A stretch of DNA of 64,000 bases from the NCBI RefSeq assembly GCF_022568815.1, contig NZ_JAKZHX010000007.1, positions 124,001 through 188,000 of the forward strand, read 5' to 3'. This stretch comes from Undibacterium paludis (GTDB taxonomy: Bacteria > Pseudomonadota > Gammaproteobacteria > Burkholderiales > Burkholderiaceae_D). The position numbers and the translations under genes are program-made. Positions 47,788 through 56,946 of the stretch are shown piece after piece. How positions within the stretch are numbered: position 1 is the stretch's first letter; each line of letters begins with the position of its first letter. A model generated the notes under the pieces. That model was not told where the DNA came from, did no database searches, and saw nothing but the letters and a program-made list of their open reading frames with translations.

Positions 47788-47816
47788 ATAATAGGACAAG
47801 AAATTGTGCAGTGCAA
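47788..47816 (-). promoter_or_regulatory. Near-consensus sigma-70 promoter of the candidate small RNA
   Basis: On the minus strand TTGCAC (47811-47816), 17 bp, TATTAT (47788-47793). The -35 and spacer length are identical to those of the rplM promoter 200 bp downstream. Confidence 0.75.
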
Positions 47817-47832
47817 GGTAATTTACAGTTTG

Positions 47833-47871
47833 TTGCGCAAAATTTCACGTTTCTGCGCAATAGGCTACAAT
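47833..47871 (+). promoter_or_regulatory. Putative promoter and dyad of the osmC-like gene
   Basis: TTTCAC (47843-47848), 17 bp, TACAAT (47866-47871), 35 bp before the start codon. A dyad TTGCGCA (47833-47839) and TGCGCAA (47854-47860), with centres 21 bp apart, brackets the -35 element and could be an operator. Confidence 0.5.
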
Positions 47872-47905
47872 CTGAGGCAAATCTATCTTTGCTAAAGAGG
47901 AAACT

Positions 47906-48361
47906 ATGGAAACTACAGTGCGCTGGACAGGAACATCAGGTATGTCTTTTTTGGCCGAAACCGGTTCTGGCCATGCCGTTTTAATGGATGGTGCACCGGA
48001 CGGGGGTGGCCGCAACCTGGCGCCACGCCCTATGGAGATGGTTTTGCTGGGCACGGGTGGCTGCACTGCCTATGATGTGGTCTTGATTTTAAAAAAAGGC
48101 AAACAGGACGTACGTGGCTGTGACGTCAAGCTGACAGCTGAACGTGCCGACACGGAACCCAAGGTCTTCACCAAGATCAATTTCCACTTTACCGTACGCG
48201 GCCGTCAATTGAAGCCCAACCTGGTCGAACGTGCCATCAAGCTGTCACATGAAAAATACTGCTCAGCATCAATCATGCTGGAAAAAACGGCAGAGATGAC
48301 ACATAGCTTTGAAATTATCGAAGACCTGGAGGTCCCCTCAGAGCATCAGGCAGCTGATTGA
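47906..48361 (+). CDS. OsmC family protein (YhfA-like)
   Basis: 151-residue OsmC/Ohr superfamily protein. Members with two redox cysteines reduce organic peroxides; here one cysteine is in GTGGCTAYDVV (about residue 53) and the other in EKYCSASIML (about 116), the usual positions. The length and the PRPMEMVLLGTGGC stretch match the YhfA subgroup, whose activity is not well defined. The last 16 nt overlap the convergent membrane-protein gene. AAAGAGGAAAC precedes the start. Confidence 0.92.
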   Translation: METTVRWTGTSGMSFLAETGSGHAVLMDGAPDGGGRNLAPRPMEMVLLGTGGCTAYDVVLILKKGKQDVRGCDVKLTAERADTEPKVFTKINFHFTVRGRQLKPNLVERAIKLSHEKYCSASIMLEKTAEMTHSFEIIEDLEVPSEHQAAD

Positions 48362-49125
48362 TCGTTTTCATCCGGCTTACCGAAGACATCCGTGTAGGTC
48401 GGATAAAAAGAGCAGTACATCGCCACAGAAAGAATGATCGATACAGGCATCATCGCAAACACAATTGCGTAAGCCTTGCCTACGATCACGGCAATCAGAA
48501 TACTGATCATCGCCGGCACCAGGATGCCGACAGCGACCCAGCCCAGTCCATAAACCATGAAAGCCATCCCAGCCCTGTGGACGGCAAAAAAACTGAAGAA
48601 AATTGCCTTGGCAACTGACATGTTTTTCCAGGCAATCAGCACCGCTGCATACCAAAAAGCCATCATGGCCGGAATATAGGCAATAGCAGATGTCATCATC
48701 CCCAGAAACAAGCCGGTTTCAGACATGGTTTTGGGATCAAGCGGCTTTTGGCTGGTAATGAATTCCCAGAATACGCCGTCATCTGTCAGGTTGGAAGCAA
48801 ATACAGCAAGACTGATGGCAACGACATACAGCACGCCCAGTAAAAGCAGGCGCGGCAAGGCCGGTGAACGAAATCCGGACAAAAACAGGCCAGGCAATAC
48901 GCGCTGCCCACATTCTATACGGCGACAAGCCTCCATAAAACTGAGGCTGAACACAGGTATCAGTACGAATGGCAGGAACTGACCTATCACGGGAATGAAT
49001 CCCAGCACCATATTGAAAAACATGTAGGCAAAGAACAGACTCAGCATTTCCAGGGGCTGCTGACGAAACAACCTGAACCCCTGCCTGACCCAGTCCCAGC
49101 CAGCCTTTGCAGTCACATCATTCAT
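48346..49125 (-). CDS. BPSS1780-type integral membrane protein
   Basis: 259 residues with about six hydrophobic helices and little else ([87 protein letters not shown] given in part). The N-terminal [20 protein letters not shown] motif is typical of this Burkholderiales family of unknown function. Its ATG overlaps the thrB stop by 4 nt, so it is the last gene of a DUF2782-thrB-membrane protein unit. Confidence 0.8.
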   Translation of the reverse strand: MNDVTAKAGWDWVRQGFRLFRQQPLEMLSLFFAYMFFNMVLGFIPVIGQFLPFVLIPVFSLSFMEACRRIECGQRVLPGLFLSGFRSPALPRLLLLGVLYVVAISLAVFASNLTDDGVFWEFITSQKPLDPKTMSETGLFLGMMTSAIAYIPAMMAFWYAAVLIAWKNMSVAKAIFFSFFAVHRAGMAFMVYGLGWVAVGILVPAMISILIAVIVGKAYAIVFAMMPVSIILSVAMYCSFYPTYTDVFGKPDENDQSAA

Positions 49126-50087
49126 TGTTCTAACGGTAAAGGTGGCACACTACCGGATTCACGCAAGCGCAAAATGCGCTCGAAATGCGTGGGATCGTGC
49201 GGTGTCAGCATTTCTGCGTCCCTGGGCTGATAGAAATCATACAGGCGTGATAACCAGAAACGCAGGGCGGCGGCACGCAACATGACTTGCCAGGCCACGC
49301 CTTCTTCCTTGGTAAATGGCCGTACCGCATGATAGGCAGCCAATAAGGCAACAACCCTGGCCTCATCAAGTACACCAGTCGCCACGTCGATACACCAGTC
49401 ATTGACGGTCACCGCCACGTCAAACAACCAGGTATCGCAGCCGGCAAAATAAAAATCAAAAAACCCGGTCAGGCGCTCGCCATCAAACATCACGTTGTTG
49501 CGGAACAGGTCGGCATGAATCGGTCCGCGCGGTAAAGCCTTATAGATGGGCGTACTGTCAAACGCATCCTGGAAATGCACCTCGGCACGCAGCAGGTGCT
49601 GTAATTCATCATTCAGAAAAGGGAGTACTTTTGGCGTCGTTTCATGCCACCAGTCCAGGGAACGCAAATTGGGCTGCTGAATGTCAAAGCTCTGTCCCAC
49701 CACATGCATGCGCGCCAGCATCGCGCCGACTTCGGCACAATGGACGACTCCCGGCGCCATCTGTGAACTGCCCTCAAGCTTGCTGACAATAGCTGCAGGC
49801 TTGCCATGCAGAGGGACCACTAACTCACCCTGGTCATTGGCGACAGGGGCAGGAACCAGAACGCCATGATCAGCCAGGTGACGCATGAGTTTCAAATAAA
49901 ACGGCAATTGCCCAAAACTGAGGTTTTCGAATATGGTCAGAACAAATTCGCCAGCCTCTGTATTGATAAAAAAATTACTGTTTTCTATGCCTGAAGCGAT
50001 ACCCTTGATGCTTAAGGCCCTACCCAATGGGAATTGCTGCATCCAGGGGGCCAGGTCTTCCAGACTTACCGGTGTAAAAACTGCCAT
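49122..50087 (-). CDS. thrB: Homoserine kinase, aminoglycoside-phosphotransferase fold
   Basis: Phosphorylates homoserine in threonine synthesis. This is the type found in pseudomonads and betaproteobacteria, unrelated to the GHMP-type enzyme of E. coli. 321 residues. Catalytic loop HADLFRNN at 191-198 and the metal-binding Asp211 in [10 protein letters not shown]; the N-terminal lobe has [13 protein letters not shown]. Neighbouring DUF2782 and membrane-protein genes form a conserved trio. Confidence 0.95.
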   Translation of the reverse strand: MAVFTPVSLEDLAPWMQQFPLGRALSIKGIASGIENSNFFINTEAGEFVLTIFENLSFGQLPFYLKLMRHLADHGVLVPAPVANDQGELVVPLHGKPAAIVSKLEGSSQMAPGVVHCAEVGAMLARMHVVGQSFDIQQPNLRSLDWWHETTPKVLPFLNDELQHLLRAEVHFQDAFDSTPIYKALPRGPIHADLFRNNVMFDGERLTGFFDFYFAGCDTWLFDVAVTVNDWCIDVATGVLDEARVVALLAAYHAVRPFTKEEGVAWQVMLRAAALRFWLSRLYDFYQPRDAEMLTPHDPTHFERILRLRESGSVPPLPLEQ

Positions 50088-50120
50088 GTCAATTTTAAAA
50101 ATGAGAGCTGTAGTGAAGAC

Positions 50121-50558
50121 TTACTTTGATGCCGCAGCACTGGCTGAGGCAGCAGATTTGGCGGGCGCAGGTGGGAGCGCGTCAGGAGGATTACCTTCCT
50201 TGACTTCTTTCTTGCCGCCAAACTCCAGTATGGTCCATTGCGCTGCCCGATTGGCATCACCCTGCACTGTTCCCTTGGGCGCATTGCCGACTTCAGGATT
50301 GGCTTTCAAAGTGTAGCTGCTCTTGCCTGATTTGACCTCTACCTCTGTCACCTTACCACTATTGTTGCGTTTTTCCACTTGCTTGGTCTTGGGCTCAGGC
50401 TTGGCGACAGAAATACCTTTGGGATCAGGCCCCTCTTCAAGTTTTTCCAGTTTGGGCGGTGGCGGAGCTTCGGCCTTGGCTGGTGTCTGTGCGTGTACTG
50501 CCGTACTTGCCAGCATCAATGCCAGCAAACTGATAGCGCAGGTATTCGTGATTTTCAT
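50121..50558 (-). CDS. DUF2782 family secreted protein
   Basis: 145 residues with a signal peptide (cleavage near AVHA-QT). A Pro/Lys/Glu-rich stretch follows (KAEAPPPPKLEKLEEGPDP), then the DUF2782 core EVEVKSGKSSYTLKANPEVGNA and a low-complexity Ala/Ser tail. The frame reads back to 50675, but the start at 50558 gives the signal peptide. Function unknown; position before thrB is conserved. Confidence 0.85.
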   Translation of the reverse strand: MKITNTCAISLLALMLASTAVHAQTPAKAEAPPPPKLEKLEEGPDPKGISVAKPEPKTKQVEKRNNSGKVTEVEVKSGKSSYTLKANPEVGNAPKGTVQGDANRAAQWTILEFGGKKEVKEGNPPDALPPAPAKSAASASAAASK

Positions 50559-50695
50559 AGTTGAAGCCCGGAAACGAGGTAGAGATATATAAGCATTGTA
50601 ACAAACCCCGACTGCTCTGACAGGAATATCCGGCAAGACCATGCACAAAGCGGACCAAGGCCGTCTTGTATGCAAGATTTCAAGCAGCTAAAAAC

Positions 50696-50727
50696 AAAAA
50701 AAGAGTGCCCTGAGAGGCACTCTTTTT
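50696..50727 (-). terminator. Rho-independent terminator of the porin gene
   Basis: Perfect 12-bp stem AAAAAGAGTGCC/GGCACTCTTTTT (50698-50709 and 50716-50727) followed on the minus strand by a T-run. A second hairpin, ATGCAGGG/CCCTGCAT (50736-50757), lies between it and the porin stop, which may protect the messenger end. Confidence 0.9.
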
Positions 50728-50762
50728 ATGCAGCGATGCAGGGAGTAATCCCTGCATGTGAA

Positions 50763-51821
50763 TTAGAACTGATGACGAACGCCAGCAGTCAATTCTTTTA
50801 CAGTTGCGCCGTTCACAGCTGCCAACTCTTTAGAGTTGTTGTCTTGTGTCAGACGAGCGAACGATGTGTACAAATCTGTACGCTTGGACAGAGAGTAGCT
50901 GTATGCCAGTGCAAATTGCTTGGCATCGCCAACCTGGCTTGTTGCGTTGAATGGTGTGGAGTTTTTCAACTGTGTGAAACCAGCGAATACTTTACCATTT
51001 GCATCAACTGGAACTGTAACTGCCAGTGTGTATGCTTTCTTGTCCAGAGTCAGGTCATCTGTGGTTTTTTGGTAGATGAATACTGGTTTTGCCACGCCGA
51101 AGTCATAAGACGCTGCAACAGAAACACCTTTCTTGGCGTTTGTAAACAGTTTTGCGTCTTGTGCATTGTCTTTCAGGTAGTTGAAGCCAACTTCCAGAGC
51201 ATCAACTTTGTAGCCCAGTGTCAGGCCCAGGGAACGACCAGCGGAATTGTCGCCAGCTGCTTCGCCGAAACCGTATTGTGCAGCAGCAGAGAAACCGCTC
51301 AGGTTACCTGGTGTTGTATAGAATACGGAATTGCTTACGCGGCCTGTGGAGTTGGCGTTAGCGCCAGCAACAGTTGCGGAACCGCCAACGAAGTACAGAG
51401 CACGAACGCCTGTGCCGTTGTTGATCAAAGCGGAACCAAACGGATCGAAATTGTCGAAGTATTTCAATGTCGGGGATTTGTCACGACCGAAGTCAACTGC
51501 ACCGAAATCGCCAGACAGACCAACTGTAGAACGACGGCCAAATGTGCGACCTTGATCGGATTCACCTGTATCAACCAGGATACCTTGCTCCAAAACAAAA
51601 TTGGCTTTCAAACCACCGCCCAGATCTTCAGTGCCCTTGAAGCCGATACGGGAACCAGCCTCTTGACCACTTTGGATTTTGTTGAAACGGCCAGCAACTG
51701 TGCCGTTATCCAAGCTTTGGAAGCCAACGTCAACTACACCGTAGATCGTTACTGTAGATTGTGCGAAAGCCGCGCCAGAGAAGGCACCCAACATTGCGAG
51801 TGCGAGAATTGATTTTTTCAT
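50763..51821 (-). CDS. General porin (Gram-negative porin family)
   Basis: Outer-membrane trimeric diffusion channel, 352 residues. Signal peptide MKKSILALAMLGAFSGAAFA cleaved before QSTVTIYGVVDVG, the classic betaproteobacterial porin start; the C-terminus ends in VRHQF with the terminal Phe needed for assembly. Internal SRIGFKGTEDLGGGLKANFVLEQG is family-typical. The frame extends to 51872, but the start at 51821 gives the signal peptide. Strong terminator and double hairpin suggest high expression. Confidence 0.96.
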   Translation of the reverse strand: MKKSILALAMLGAFSGAAFAQSTVTIYGVVDVGFQSLDNGTVAGRFNKIQSGQEAGSRIGFKGTEDLGGGLKANFVLEQGILVDTGESDQGRTFGRRSTVGLSGDFGAVDFGRDKSPTLKYFDNFDPFGSALINNGTGVRALYFVGGSATVAGANANSTGRVSNSVFYTTPGNLSGFSAAAQYGFGEAAGDNSAGRSLGLTLGYKVDALEVGFNYLKDNAQDAKLFTNAKKGVSVAASYDFGVAKPVFIYQKTTDDLTLDKKAYTLAVTVPVDANGKVFAGFTQLKNSTPFNATSQVGDAKQFALAYSYSLSKRTDLYTSFARLTQDNNSKELAAVNGATVKELTAGVRHQF

Positions 51822-52191
51822 TATCATGTATCCAAAAATGAATGTTAAGTTTTTACCAACATCATCAAGCACGGTAAAAACTGAAATACAGGTGTTTTAC
51901 AGCCTTGAATCAGTAAGAGACCCAATGACAAGCGGCACGATACCTGTGAAAAGTGACAACTTGATGAATTTGTCGTGTTTAGAAAGCTACACTTTAATTA
52001 AGTTCGCAAAAAAAATACACGATGGATATCTTATTTGCATATGCGGGACGAATTGTACCTAAAATTGGCATAAGCTGCTGCCAAGCCTTATTTCGCGTAC
52101 ATTTCGCACACTTTCCGCAGAGCAGCATTTATATAGAGGCGATCAATAGCATTTCAAGTAACTGACTTGAAATTTATTTACCTCATACTTT
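51822..52191. other. AT-rich 370-nt gap upstream of the porin gene
   Basis: No gene is visible. It should hold the porin promoter and leader, yet I find no convincing -35/-10 pair. A perfect 9-bp stem ATTTCAAGT/ACTTGAAAT (52151-52173), AT-rich and without a T-run, lies just after the stop of the exporter gene and may mark its transcript end. The remainder is AT-rich with no repeats that I can see. Confidence 0.5.
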
Positions 52192-53427
52192 TTATCCTAT
52201 GGTTTCCCAGGCATTTTGCTTTTGTGCAGTCATGGAACGCCAGTAGACGCGGCCGGTATACCACATGATTGCCCCTATGGCGGCACATGCAAACTGGCCC
52301 AGTGCCAGCGTGAGGACAGAGTGATCGAGGGCTGGCGCGACCACACCTGCAATGACAGCGCCCAGCAATGTCACCGTAGCAGATTGACAAGAAGCAACAA
52401 TACCACGTATATGGGGGAACAGGTCCAGCACCAGCAAGGTAGCACCAGGCGCAACCAGGGACATGCCAAATGTATAAAAGAACAGGGGTGTTACCGACCA
52501 CAGCAAGACGGGGTGGGAAAAATAGTGGAAGAGCACATTGAACAAAGCCGCCCCCAGCAAGAAGCAAAACCCTATGCTGACCTGCTTCCAGACACTTATC
52601 TTGCCCGCCAGCCGGTTTGCCGCCAGGGCGCCGAAAAAGATACCGCCCACGGATGGCACGAATTGCCAGCCAAACTGGTCTGGTCCCAGATGCAAGTGCT
52701 GGGTGATAAAAGCCGGCGCAGCTGACACATAGAGAAAAAGACCGGCAAAATTGAAAGCGATCGTCCCTGCCTTCAAATGAAACAGCGGCGACTTGAAGAC
52801 CATTTTATAGCTTTGCCACAAAAACTCTGCACTGAAAGGCTGACGCTTTTCCCGAGGCAGGGATTCCGGCAAGTACTTGAAGCAGGCCCACAACAACAAG
52901 CTGGAGTAGACAAACAGCAAAAGGAAGATGGTGCGCCAGCTCGACAATCCTACGATCCAGCCGCCAAGTATGGGGGCAATCGCCGGGGCAATGGAAAAGA
53001 TCATGGTCACCAGCGACAACAGTTTTTCTGCCGGGGCTCCGGCATACAGGTCACGGATGATGGCACGTCCCACGACCACGCCAGCACCGGCAGATACGCC
53101 CTGCAGGATGCGGAAGCCCCAGAGGTAATGAATGCTATGCACCGAAGCACAGCCAAAGCTGGCTACGGCAAAAACCGCCATGGCCACCAGTATCACATTG
53201 CGCCGTCCAAAGGCATCTGACAGAGCGCCGTGCCAAAGTGTCATGACGGCAAATGACAGCATATAGGCCGTCAGTGTCTGTTGCACTTCAAGGGCACTGG
53301 CACCCAGCGTAGCGCGGATATTCGGGAATGCCGGCAGGTAAGTGTCAATAGAAAACGGACCCAGCATGGCCAGGGCAGCCAGCAGACATGCCAGGGCGGC
53401 ATTACTGATCTTGAGAGCAGGTTGCAT
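52192..53427 (-). CDS. Bcr/CflA family multidrug exporter
   Basis: Proton-linked major facilitator exporter of 411 residues with 12 predicted helices. The start AMLGPFSIDTYLPAFPNI and the loop motif ALSDAFGRRNVILVAMAVF (motif A between helices 2 and 3) are typical, as is GVSAGAGVVVGRAIIRDL in helix 4. Substrates in the family include chloramphenicol, bicyclomycin and sulfonamides; none can be assigned here. Single gene, flanked by long gaps. Confidence 0.93.
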   Translation of the reverse strand: MQPALKISNAALACLLAALAMLGPFSIDTYLPAFPNIRATLGASALEVQQTLTAYMLSFAVMTLWHGALSDAFGRRNVILVAMAVFAVASFGCASVHSIHYLWGFRILQGVSAGAGVVVGRAIIRDLYAGAPAEKLLSLVTMIFSIAPAIAPILGGWIVGLSSWRTIFLLLFVYSSLLLWACFKYLPESLPREKRQPFSAEFLWQSYKMVFKSPLFHLKAGTIAFNFAGLFLYVSAAPAFITQHLHLGPDQFGWQFVPSVGGIFFGALAANRLAGKISVWKQVSIGFCFLLGAALFNVLFHYFSHPVLLWSVTPLFFYTFGMSLVAPGATLLVLDLFPHIRGIVASCQSATVTLLGAVIAGVVAPALDHSVLTLALGQFACAAIGAIMWYTGRVYWRSMTAQKQNAWETIG

Positions 53428-53491
53428 GAAAACATTCAGGTTGGCTGCCAGCAGAAAAATAAAACTGCCGGCTGGCTATAAACAAATGGAA

Positions 53492-53547
53492 GGGTAAGAT
53501 ATGCATGCTGTTTTTGGTTTTTGGCCTTCACACATGCATATCTTCCC
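53492..53547. other. Long inverted repeat after the aldehyde dehydrogenase gene
   Basis: AAGATATGCATG (53496-53507) and CATGCATATCTT (53533-53544) are perfect 12-bp arms around a 25-nt T/G-rich loop; GGG and CCC extend the stem past one bulge. It lies 7 nt after the dehydrogenase stop on the minus strand. It may end that transcript, though there is no clean T-run. Confidence 0.55.
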
Positions 53548-53553
53548 GGCAAA

Positions 53554-55056
53554 TCAAATCCCACCCATGCACAGATACTTCATTTCCAGGTATTCATCCA
53601 TGCCATAGACAGAGCCCTCCCGCCCCAGGCCGGACTGTTTGACACCGCCAAAAGGCGCAACCTCATTTGAAATCAGGCCAGTATTGATACCTACCATGCC
53701 ATATTCGAGTTTTTCAGCAACCCGCCAGACACGGCCTACATCCCGCGAATAAAAGTAGGAAGCCAGGCCAAAGTCGGTGTTATTGGCTGCAGCAACCACC
53801 TCATCTTCGGTCTTGAACCTGACGACAGCGGCAACCGGGCCAAAAGTCTCTTCATTCATGATCAGCATAGACGATGTGACATTCGACAGCACGGTCGGCT
53901 CATAAAAAAGCTTACCCGCTGCATGTTGTTTGCCACCAGCCTGCAGGCTGGCACCATGCCTGAGTGCATCAGCGACATGCTCTTCGACCTTGGCAACGGC
54001 CTGCTCATCGATCATTGGCCCCTGGTTGACGCCTTCCGCAAAGCCGTCGCCGACCCTGATTTTTTTGGCGCCTGCAGCCAGTTTTTCAACAAACGCATCA
54101 TAGATGGATTCGTGTGCATAAAACCGGTTGGTACAGACACAGGTCTGGCCAGAGTTACGGAACTTCGATAACAGCGCACCTTCCACCGCAGCATCGAGGT
54201 CGGCGTCTTCAAACACAATGAACGGAGCGTGACCGCCAAGCTCCAGCGCCAGTTTTTTCACGGTCTGCGCGGATTGCCGCATCAGGATACGGCCAACTGG
54301 CGTTGAGCCGGTGAAAGAAAGATGACGCACCACCGGGCTGTCACACAATACCTTGCCAACCGTGATGGATTGCTCTGAATCAGCGGTAATGATGTTGATG
54401 ATACCTGGCGGTATACCCGCCCGGTGCGCCAGTTCAGCCATGGCCAGGGCGGACAAAGGTGTCTGCTCAGCCGGTTTAATGACAATGGAACAACCTGCGG
54501 CCAGCGCAGGCGCCACCTTGCGCGTGATCATGGCAATAGGGAAATTCCAGGGAGTGATGGAAGCGCAGACACCGATAGGCTGTTTCAACACTACCATGCG
54601 CTTGTCACTCCAGGTCGAGGCCATGACATCACCTGACACCCGCTTGGCTTCTTCAGCAAACCATTCGATGAAACTGGCGCCATAGACAACCTCACCTTTG
54701 GCCTCAGCCAGTGGTTTGCCCTGCTCTGCTGTCATGATGATGGCCAGATCATCCGCATTTGCCATCATCAGGTCATACCATTTGCGCATGATATTGGCAC
54801 GCTCTTTGCCTGTCCTGGCTGCCCAGGCAGGGAAAGCGGCTTGCGCAGCCTCAATGGCAGCTTCTGCATGGCTGCCGTCAAGATTGGGCACACTGATCAG
54901 CAACTCCATCGTCGAAGGATTATTGACATCGAAGTTGGTGGTACCGGCAACCCATGCGCCATTGATATAGGCTTGATTGCGCAATAAAGACGGGTCTTTC
55001 AAATTCAAATGCGCTGCTGCTGTTGTCAGCGATGAAGATGTTGATACTTGTGACAT
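53554..55056 (-). CDS. gabD: NAD(P)-dependent succinate-semialdehyde dehydrogenase
   Basis: Aldehyde dehydrogenase of 500 residues closest to GabD, which oxidises succinate semialdehyde to succinate in 4-aminobutyrate breakdown. Conserved parts: PWNFPIAMITRKVAPALAAG, SFTGSTPVGRILM, LELGGHAPFIV (catalytic Glu), NSGQTCVCTNRFY (catalytic Cys) and EVAPFGGVKQSGLGREG near the C-terminus. The start at 55056 (MSQVSTSS) was preferred to 55086. No gabT aminotransferase is adjacent, so glutarate semialdehyde or a related substrate remains possible. Confidence 0.9.
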   Translation of the reverse strand: MSQVSTSSSLTTAAAHLNLKDPSLLRNQAYINGAWVAGTTNFDVNNPSTMELLISVPNLDGSHAEAAIEAAQAAFPAWAARTGKERANIMRKWYDLMMANADDLAIIMTAEQGKPLAEAKGEVVYGASFIEWFAEEAKRVSGDVMASTWSDKRMVVLKQPIGVCASITPWNFPIAMITRKVAPALAAGCSIVIKPAEQTPLSALAMAELAHRAGIPPGIINIITADSEQSITVGKVLCDSPVVRHLSFTGSTPVGRILMRQSAQTVKKLALELGGHAPFIVFEDADLDAAVEGALLSKFRNSGQTCVCTNRFYAHESIYDAFVEKLAAGAKKIRVGDGFAEGVNQGPMIDEQAVAKVEEHVADALRHGASLQAGGKQHAAGKLFYEPTVLSNVTSSMLIMNEETFGPVAAVVRFKTEDEVVAAANNTDFGLASYFYSRDVGRVWRVAEKLEYGMVGINTGLISNEVAPFGGVKQSGLGREGSVYGMDEYLEMKYLCMGGI

Positions 55057-55102
55057 TGCTGCTTCTCCCTGATAAGGAATTCCCAAGCCTCAAGCCTAAA
55101 GC

Positions 55103-55132
55103 AAAACGGCCAAGTCTGCAGCGACTTGGCCA
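55103..55132 (-). terminator. Rho-independent terminator of the RlmL-like gene
   Basis: Perfect 9-bp stem GGCCAAGTC/GACTTGGCC (55109-55117 and 55124-55132) with GTTTTG following on the minus strand, 18 nt after the methyltransferase stop. Confidence 0.78.
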
Positions 55133-55150
55133 TCAGCCATCACATGAAAA

Positions 55151-56365
55151 TTATTCAGTGACATCCTTGGGTTTGGCTTCTTCCCTGCGGTTGAAGCCTG
55201 CCACCATATCGAAACGGAATAAACGACATTCCAGTGCACCGTTGAAGAACGGTGTCTTGCGTGACTCTTTCAGGCGCAGCATCTTGGGTAAACCCAGATC
55301 CGCAGTAAACAGGTACACACTCCAGCCAGCAAAACGCTGTTTCAGGGTGGTGCTGAATGAACTGAAAAACCCTTTCGCGAGCTCATCCGTTTCCATCGTG
55401 CTGTCACCGCGTACGCCGATACGTTCACCGTAAGGAGGATTGGTCAGCAAAATGCCTGGCTGTGTTGTCGGCGCCTTGATTTCCTGCGCTTCTATCTGCT
55501 TCAGTGGAACATCAAAACGTATGCCCGCCTTGTTCAGGTTGTTGCGGGTCATGACTATCATGTCGCCAGAGATGTCACTACCGAAGATAGTCGGCTCGAC
55601 CGGCAGTGGATTCGGCTTGGCGCTGGCCTTGATCTTTGCCCAGGCATCGGCATCAAACTGATGCATCTTTTCAAAGGCAAACTCACGTTTCAGACCAGGC
55701 GGGATGCCAGCAACAATTTGCGCCGCTTCTATCAGTATGGTGCCTGAGCCGCACATGGGGTCAAACAAGGGGGTGCCTGCTTTCCAGCCTGCGGTACGCA
55801 ACAGACCCGCTGCCAGGTTTTCACGCAAAGGCGCGTCGCCAGTCTCCAGACGCCAGCCGCGCTTGAACAGTGGCTCGCCGGATGTGTCGAGATAAATCGT
55901 GAAATTGCGCGCATCGAGAAAACCGACGATACGCATGTCAGGGTTTCTGGTATTGACCGATGGACGCTGTGTGAACTGATCGCGGAAGCGGTCGCAGATT
56001 GCGTCCTTGATCTTGAGGGTGGTGAACTCCAGGCTCTTCAAAGGTGACTTTACCGCCGTCACATCAACACGTATGGTGTGATGATAACCAAACCAGTCTT
56101 CCCAGGGCTGTTCCAGCACCAGGTCATAAATATCATTTTCGTTAGCATAGCTGGCATGCGCCATACGCATCAGCACGCGCGAAGCAATGCGCGAATGCAG
56201 GTTGATACGCCAGCCATCATGCAGGCTGCCTGAGCAGTGCACACCGCCGGGCACCTGGTTATGGACAGCCATGGTTTTATCCATGGCTGCAATTTCACCT
56301 AGCTCTTCAGCCAGGGCGATTTCCAGGCCGCGCGGGCATGGACAAAAATAGGAGTAACGCGTCAT
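55151..56365 (-). CDS. THUMP-domain class I rRNA guanine-N2 methyltransferase (RlmL type)
   Basis: 404 residues. The N-terminal ferredoxin-like and THUMP region (about 1-165, with DIYDLVLEQPWEDWFGYHHTI) binds RNA; the catalytic half has the SAM motif DPMCGSGT at 202-209 and the active-site NPPYGER at 309-315. It matches the N-terminal half of E. coli RlmKL, which makes m2G2445 in 23S rRNA; the RlmK half that makes m7G2069 is absent here, as in most betaproteobacteria. Confidence 0.9.
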   Translation of the reverse strand: MTRYSYFCPCPRGLEIALAEELGEIAAMDKTMAVHNQVPGGVHCSGSLHDGWRINLHSRIASRVLMRMAHASYANENDIYDLVLEQPWEDWFGYHHTIRVDVTAVKSPLKSLEFTTLKIKDAICDRFRDQFTQRPSVNTRNPDMRIVGFLDARNFTIYLDTSGEPLFKRGWRLETGDAPLRENLAAGLLRTAGWKAGTPLFDPMCGSGTILIEAAQIVAGIPPGLKREFAFEKMHQFDADAWAKIKASAKPNPLPVEPTIFGSDISGDMIVMTRNNLNKAGIRFDVPLKQIEAQEIKAPTTQPGILLTNPPYGERIGVRGDSTMETDELAKGFFSSFSTTLKQRFAGWSVYLFTADLGLPKMLRLKESRKTPFFNGALECRLFRFDMVAGFNRREEAKPKDVTE

Positions 56366-56460
56366 AGGAGCACCCTTTATCCGTTAAAAAAATCTATGGT
56401 GAATCTTCACCGCCAATTACCGGTCCGGAGCCAACACTCAAGACCGCTATACCGTCAACC

Positions 56461-56883
56461 TCAGAAAGGTTTGACGACAACCAAAATCAATACGATCAAC
56501 AACAGGATCACGGGCACTTCATTGAACCAGCGAAACCAGACATGGCTGCGCTGGTTTGCCGCCCGTTCGAATTTTTTGAGCAAACTGCCACAGGCATGGT
56601 GATAACCCACCAGCAGAATGACGCAGGCAAGCTTGGCATGCATCCAGCCATTCCCCGGCCCCTTGCCTATGCCATAACCCAGCCACAACCACAAACCCAG
56701 TACAAGGGCAGGAACTGCCAGCACGGTCATGAAGCGATACAGCTTGCGCGCCATCAGCAGCAGGCGTTCTTTGCTTGGCCCGTCATTTTCCATCGCCAGA
56801 TTGACGAAAATGCGTGGCAAGTAAAACAGGCCAGCAAACCATGAGGTGATGAACAAGATGTGAAAAGCCTTAACCCACAACAT
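56461..56883 (-). CDS. HemJ/CopD family membrane protein
   Basis: 140 residues, four predicted helices. The N-terminal LWVKAFHILFITSWFAGLFYLPRIFV with its helix-1 histidine and the later WMHAKLACVILLVGYHH match HemJ, the protoporphyrinogen IX oxidase of many bacteria lacking HemG and HemY; annotation pipelines often label these CopD-like. Heme-synthesis function is inferred from family. It lies between proA and the methyltransferase gene on the same strand. Confidence 0.85.
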   Translation of the reverse strand: MLWVKAFHILFITSWFAGLFYLPRIFVNLAMENDGPSKERLLLMARKLYRFMTVLAVPALVLGLWLWLGYGIGKGPGNGWMHAKLACVILLVGYHHACGSLLKKFERAANQRSHVWFRWFNEVPVILLLIVLILVVVKPF

Positions 56884-56946
56884 AAATTACTTCCCAGTTA
56901 TTGGTGTCCGTGTTTGTACACATAAGCGCATTCGTACCGACACACA

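Noticed and set aside
50670..51812. 380-codon open frame opposite the porin gene
   Set aside because: The Cys-rich translation is an antisense artefact of the porin's Ala/Thr/Val-rich codons; the porin has a signal peptide, terminal Phe and terminator.
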